Shown here one piece after another: positions 60,403 through 64,000 of a stretch of 64,000 nucleotides of DNA; the first letter of the stretch is position 1; every line of letters begins with the position of its first letter. A model generated the notes under the pieces. That model was not told where the DNA came from. It ran no database searches and worked only from the letters and a program-made list of their open reading frames with translations. The stretch comes from JACVRW01 sp034664005. GTDB lineage: Bacteria > Actinomycetota > Thermoleophilia > Solirubrobacterales > Thermoleophilaceae. Location of the stretch: positions 1-64,000 of the forward strand of contig JAXDIL010000169.1 in the NCBI GenBank assembly GCA_034664005.1. Reading direction: 5' to 3'. Made by a program: the position numbers and the translations under genes.

Positions 60403-61757
60403 TCGCCGTCGTCGAGCCGGCGACCGCCGAGGTGATGGCGGAGATCCCGCAGGCCGGGGTCGAGGAGACGGACGCCGCCGTTGCCCGCGCCAAGGAGGCC
60501 TTCCCGGCCTGGCGGGCCGTCACGCCAGGCGACCGCGCGTCGCTGCTGCACCGGCTGGCCAACGCGCTCGAGGAGAACCTCGAGCTGCTGGCGCGGCTCG
60601 AGGCGCGCAACGCGGGCAAGCCCATCTCCGACGCGCGCGGCGAGATGGGCATGGTCGTCGACACCTTCCGTTACTACGCGGGCGCGCCCGAGCGCCACAC
60701 GGGCCGGACGATCCCGGTGGCGGGCGGGGTCGACATGACCTTCCGCGAGCCGCTCGGCGTGGTCGGCCTGATCACGCCGTGGAACTTCCCGCTGACGATC
60801 GCGGGCTGGAAGCTCGGCCCGGCGCTGGCCGCGGGCAACACCGTCGTGCTGAAGCCGGCGGAGCTCACGCCGCTCACAGCGCTCGAGTTCGAGCGGATCG
60901 CGCTGGAGGCGGGCATCCCGGAGGGCGTGGTGAACGTGGTCGCGGGACCGGGCTCCGTCTGCGGGCAGCGGCTCGTCGAGCACCCGGACGTGGCGAAGAT
61001 CGCCTTCACCGGCTCGACCGAGGTGGGGCGCCGGATCGCCGCCGGCGCCGCCGGGACGATCAAGCGCGTCACGCTCGAGCTGGGCGGCAAGTCGGCGAAC
61101 ATCGTGTTCGCGGACGCGGACCTGGAGCAGGCGGCCGCGTCCGCGCCCGGCGCCGTGTTCGGCAACGCGGGCCAGGACTGCTGCGCGCGCTCGCGCATCC
61201 TCGTGGAGCGCTCGGCGCTCGATCGCTTCATGGAGGTGCTGGAGGAGGCCGTGGAAGGGATCAGGGTGGGCGATCCGCTCGACGAGTCGACCCAGATGGG
61301 TCCGTTGATCTCGGCGGACCAGCGCGAGGCCGTCTCCTCGTTCGTCCCCGACGACGCGCCCGTGGCGATCCGCGGCGAAGCGCCCGACGGGCCCGGCTTC
61401 TGGTTTCCGCCGACCGTCCTGTGCCCGGTCGACAACGACGACCGCGCCGCGCGCGAGGAGATCTTCGGCCCGGTGGCCGCGGTGATCCCGTTCCGCGACG
61501 AGGAGGAGGCGGTCCGGCTCGCGAACGACACGATCTACGGGCTGTCGGGCTCGGTCTGGACGCGCGACGGCGCGAAGGCGCTGCGCACCGCCCGCGCGCT
61601 CGACGCGGGCGTCATCTCGATCAACTCGAACACATCGGTGCGCGTGTCCACGCCGTTCGGCGGCTTCAAGCAGTCCGGTTACGGCCGCGAGCTCGGGCCG
61701 GACGCGCTCGACCACTACAGCGAAGTCAAGAACGTCTACTACGCCACGGAGGGCTGA
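60399..61757 (+). CDS. aldehyde dehydrogenase (PuuC/betaine-aldehyde type)
   Basis: 452 residues. E227 (LELGGKS) and C261 (GQDCCARSR), with TPWNFPLTIAGWKLGPALAAGN. Oxidises the aldehyde made from the amine. It is about 30 residues shorter at the N-terminus than usual ALDHs (starts IAVVEPATAEV). Position in the operon fits gamma-glutamyl-aminobutyraldehyde or an analogous substrate. Confidence 0.88.
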   Translation: MIAVVEPATAEVMAEIPQAGVEETDAAVARAKEAFPAWRAVTPGDRASLLHRLANALEENLELLARLEARNAGKPISDARGEMGMVVDTFRYYAGAPERHTGRTIPVAGGVDMTFREPLGVVGLITPWNFPLTIAGWKLGPALAAGNTVVLKPAELTPLTALEFERIALEAGIPEGVVNVVAGPGSVCGQRLVEHPDVAKIAFTGSTEVGRRIAAGAAGTIKRVTLELGGKSANIVFADADLEQAAASAPGAVFGNAGQDCCARSRILVERSALDRFMEVLEEAVEGIRVGDPLDESTQMGPLISADQREAVSSFVPDDAPVAIRGEAPDGPGFWFPPTVLCPVDNDDRAAREEIFGPVAAVIPFRDEEEAVRLANDTIYGLSGSVWTRDGAKALRTARALDAGVISINSNTSVRVSTPFGGFKQSGYGRELGPDALDHYSEVKNVYYATEG

Positions 61758-62500
61758 TGGCACGACTCGACGGGAAGGTGTGCGTGATCACGGGCGCGGC
61801 GAGCGGCATCGGCGCCGAGACCGCGAGGCGCTTCAAGGAGGAGGGCGCGACCGTTGTCGGCATCGATCTCTCCGAGGGCTCGGAGGGCGACCTCGCCATC
61901 CAGGCGGACGTGACGGACGAGGAGCAGGTGCGCGGCATGTACGCGCAGACCCGCGAGGAGTTCGGCCACATCGACGTGCTCTTCAACAACGCGGGCATCT
62001 CGCCGCCCGACGACGTGTCCGTGCTCGACACCTCCCTCGAGGCCTGGCAGCGCGTTCAGGACGTGAACCTGAAGTCCGTGTTCCTGTGCTGCAAGCACGG
62101 CATTCCGCATCTGCTCGAGGCGGGCGGCGGGTCGGTCATCAACACGGCTTCGTTCGTGGCTGTGATGGGCGCCGCGACCTCGCAGATCTCCTACACCGCG
62201 TCGAAGGGCGGCGTGCTCGCTCTCTCGCGCGAGCTGGGGGTGGAGTTCGCGCGCCAGGGCGTGCGCGTGAACGCGCTCTGCCCGGGACCGGTGAACACGC
62301 CGCTCCTCCAGGAGCTCTACGCGAAGGACCAGGAGGCCGCGGCACGCCGGCTCGTGCACGTGCCGATGGGCCGCTTCGCCGAGGCGCGCGAGATCGCGAA
62401 CGGCGTCCTGTTCCTCGCGAGCGACGAGTCCTCCTATGTCACCGCCCAGACCTTCCTCGTCGACGGCGGCCTGTCGGGTGCGTACGTAACTCCCGAGTGA
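61757..62500 (+). CDS. short-chain dehydrogenase/reductase
   Basis: 247 residues. TGAASGIG cofactor loop, NNAGIS, catalytic YTASK, NALCPGPVNTPL. FabG-like general SDR; in this operon it could reduce or oxidise an alcohol/aldehyde intermediate. Starts one base inside the ALDH stop (TGATG). Confidence 0.88.
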   Translation: MARLDGKVCVITGAASGIGAETARRFKEEGATVVGIDLSEGSEGDLAIQADVTDEEQVRGMYAQTREEFGHIDVLFNNAGISPPDDVSVLDTSLEAWQRVQDVNLKSVFLCCKHGIPHLLEAGGGSVINTASFVAVMGAATSQISYTASKGGVLALSRELGVEFARQGVRVNALCPGPVNTPLLQELYAKDQEAAARRLVHVPMGRFAEAREIANGVLFLASDESSYVTAQTFLVDGGLSGAYVTPE

Positions 62501-63180
62501 GGGTCCTGTCGGTCGTCCACCAGGCGGACGCGGGGGCGGGCGTGTTCGGGGACTTCGAGACCTGGGTTCCCAGCGAGGGGCCGCCTCCCCCGATGCCCGA
62601 TGCGGTGATGGTCTTCGGTGGGTCCATGCATGTGGACCAGAACGACGAGTTCCCATGGCTTGGTCCGGAGAAGGAGTTCATCCGGGAGGCGCTTTCGCGC
62701 GGCGTGCCGATCCTCGGTGTGTGCCTCGGCAGCCAGCTGCTCGCCGAAGCGGCGGGCGCCAGCCCTCATCGCTCTTCCGATCCGGAGATCGGCTGGTACG
62801 AGATCGAGGTGACCGACGCCGGCGCGGCAGACCCCCTGCTCGGCCCGCTCGCCCCGTCGGTGGAGCTGTTCGAGTGGCACCACTACGTGGCGCCGCTGCC
62901 GCCCGGCGCCGTGGAGCTCGCGCGGACGCCCGCGTGCGTACAGGCGTTCCGCATCGAGGGAAAGCCCGCATGGGGACTGCAGTTCCACGCCGAGGTGACG
63001 AGCGAGAACCTGAACGCGTGGCTCGACGGGTGGGAGTCCTCCGAGGCGACGCAAACGTCGTTCGACCCTCTCGCAATCCGCACCGCCAGCGAACTACGCA
63101 TCGAGGAACAGAACGAAGTGGGCCGCGGAATCGCGGCGCGATTCCTCGCCGAAGCGGCCCGACACACGGATCGTTTCTAA
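62497..63180 (+). CDS. class I glutamine amidotransferase-like protein
   Basis: 227 residues. C76 (ILGVCLGSQLLAEAAG), catalytic His in LQFHAEVTSE. GMP-synthase-like stand-alone domain without a synthetase part. It may hydrolyse another gamma-glutamyl amide; a second such fold in one operon is unusual. GTGA overlap with the SDR gene. Confidence 0.82.
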   Translation: MRVLSVVHQADAGAGVFGDFETWVPSEGPPPPMPDAVMVFGGSMHVDQNDEFPWLGPEKEFIREALSRGVPILGVCLGSQLLAEAAGASPHRSSDPEIGWYEIEVTDAGAADPLLGPLAPSVELFEWHHYVAPLPPGAVELARTPACVQAFRIEGKPAWGLQFHAEVTSENLNAWLDGWESSEATQTSFDPLAIRTASELRIEEQNEVGRGIAARFLAEAARHTDRF

Positions 63181-63184
63181 CTTA

Positions 63185-63201
63185 GCCGCGATATACGCGG
63201 C
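63185..63201. terminator. hairpin terminator between convergent genes
   Basis: GCCGCG and CGCGGC pair around a 5-nt ATATA loop, 4 bp after the amidotransferase stop and 15 bp before the convergent gene end. Confidence 0.5.
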
Positions 63202-63215
63202 AAAGCTGGAATCGA

Positions 63216-63941
63216 TCAGCCGGCAGGGGCGGGCGGGGCTGCTTCGGTGCTCGTCGTGTTGGGCTCGGCGCGGCGCCCGCGCAGCTCGAAGTACAGCACC
63301 GCCGCCGCCAGCGCGTTCAGGGGAGCCACCAGGAGCTGGAGGACCAGGTCCGAGACCGCGTAGCCGGCGAATGAGTCGGAGAGGCCGTTCGCGATCGCCT
63401 GGATCACCGCTCCCACGATGAAGCGGAGCAGGAACAGCAGCACGATCACGATCAGGACCTGGAGCCAGCTCTGGCGCACCAGCTCGACGCTGCGGCGGAA
63501 CGCCTCGAATACGCCCACGCGCTCGAGCACGATCACCGGCGCGACCACCGCCAGGAAGGTGAGCACCAGGAGGCCGGGGATGATCAGGAGGACGAAGCCG
63601 ATCAGGAACGCGATTCCAACCAGCACGCCCGCGGCGAACAGGGGGAGGATCACCGGCGCGGCCGAGCGCACCAGGCTGCCGACGGTGTGGTCGCGGCGGC
63701 CGTCGAGGATGTCCTCGGCTGCCTCGACGACCATGCCCTGGAACCAATAGGTCGCGACCGTCCCGAGCGCGAGGATGAGCAGCACGCCGCCGAGGCTCAC
63801 GTCGCCCGCGTAGACGATTCCGTTGACGATCGCCACCGGCACGAACACCACGAGCGCGGCCGGGATCAGGAGGCCGAACTGGTCTCGGTAGATCTCGAAG
63901 ACCCGTTCGAAGACGCGACCTACGTCGAGCTTCTGGTTCAT
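63216..63941 (-). CDS. multi-helix membrane protein (GPDPase membrane-domain-like)
   Basis: 241 residues. Five or six membrane helices with a short MNQKLDVGRVFERVFEIYRDQFG start and the FEAFRRSVELVRQSW loop. This pattern is common in the family resembling the membrane domain of glycerophosphodiester phosphodiesterase; function unknown. ATG 63941 lies 7 nt after TAGATT, so upstream in-frame ATGs are not used. Confidence 0.72.
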   Translation of the reverse strand: MNQKLDVGRVFERVFEIYRDQFGLLIPAALVVFVPVAIVNGIVYAGDVSLGGVLLILALGTVATYWFQGMVVEAAEDILDGRRDHTVGSLVRSAAPVILPLFAAGVLVGIAFLIGFVLLIIPGLLVLTFLAVVAPVIVLERVGVFEAFRRSVELVRQSWLQVLIVIVLLFLLRFIVGAVIQAIANGLSDSFAGYAVSDLVLQLLVAPLNALAAAVLYFELRGRRAEPNTTSTEAAPPAPAG

Positions 63942-64000
63942 GCCCCAGAATCTATCCCTGTGCCGGAGAGCTTGCGTGGACACCTACTGATCGCGGCGCC

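Overview
The window reads as chromosome of a high-GC actinobacterium. The likeliest placement is Thermoleophilia (Solirubrobacterales-like), but this is inferred from gene style and not from a marker-gene search. Pointers are the extreme GC codon use, an EndoMS/NucS mismatch endonuclease, an F420-type luciferase-like oxidoreductase, an LPxTG wall protein, many GTG starts, and at least twelve genes whose start lies 6-8 nt after a TANNNT-type -10 box (probable leaderless mRNAs). Genes are very dense: no stretch over 300 bases lacks a gene.

Layout. 1-17.3 kb is ordinary chromosome: the tail of an LPxTG protein, a secreted protein, a frameshifted Baeyer-Villiger-type monooxygenase, an MFS exporter, YceH, two NUDIX proteins, MsrA, a P450 with an F420-type oxidoreductase, NucS, an acyltransferase, CsbD, an AI-2E-type transporter, a LuxR-type regulator, UspA, a subtilase, TadA and a PAS-GGDEF-EAL protein. 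A tRNA-Ser(CGA) follows at 17.4 kb.

17.5-38.9 kb lies between that tRNA and a second copy of a tRNA-Ser 3' end at 38,895-38,920, so it may be an integrated island. It holds a catabolic block: a 3-hydroxybutyrate-dehydrogenase-like SDR, a possible U32-like protein, a PotDBCA-type ABC importer, a broken RidA, a creatininase-family hydrolase, four amidohydrolases, a Gfo/Idh/MocA dehydrogenase, a formamidase-family protein, an enolase-superfamily enzyme and a semialdehyde-type ALDH, with two IclR regulators. Five copies of one operator, (T/C)GTTCG-N5-(C/T)(G/A)AACA, sit in front of its transcription units. This looks like one regulon for uptake and stepwise hydrolysis and oxidation of an amide-bearing or cyclic nitrogen compound; the substrate is unknown. 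A membrane protein-lipoprotein fusion and a two-component system close the region.

38.9-49.5 kb carries secreted enzymes (SGNH hydrolase, C25 gingipain-like protease, phosphatase/sulfatase-like hydrolase), two tiny acidic proteins, a zincin, an alcohol dehydrogenase, a START-like protein, a second P450 and tRNA-Ser(GGA).

49.5-63.2 kb is an amine/polyamine-type catabolic region. On the minus strand are a choline-kinase-like phosphotransferase, a FAD-GcvT demethylase-like oxidoreductase and a circularly permuted ATP-grasp protein. On the plus strand, behind a cation/proton antiporter, a TTGACA-N18-TAGGGT promoter leads a six-gene operon: APC permease, glutamine-synthetase-like ligase, PuuD-like hydrolase, ALDH, SDR and a class-I amidotransferase. 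This resembles the gamma-glutamylated amine (Puu) route without a standard PuuB. A membrane protein closes the window.

Two genes (1,657-3,106 and 23,261-23,624) are broken by small indels in G/C repeats; these could be real decay or assembly errors.
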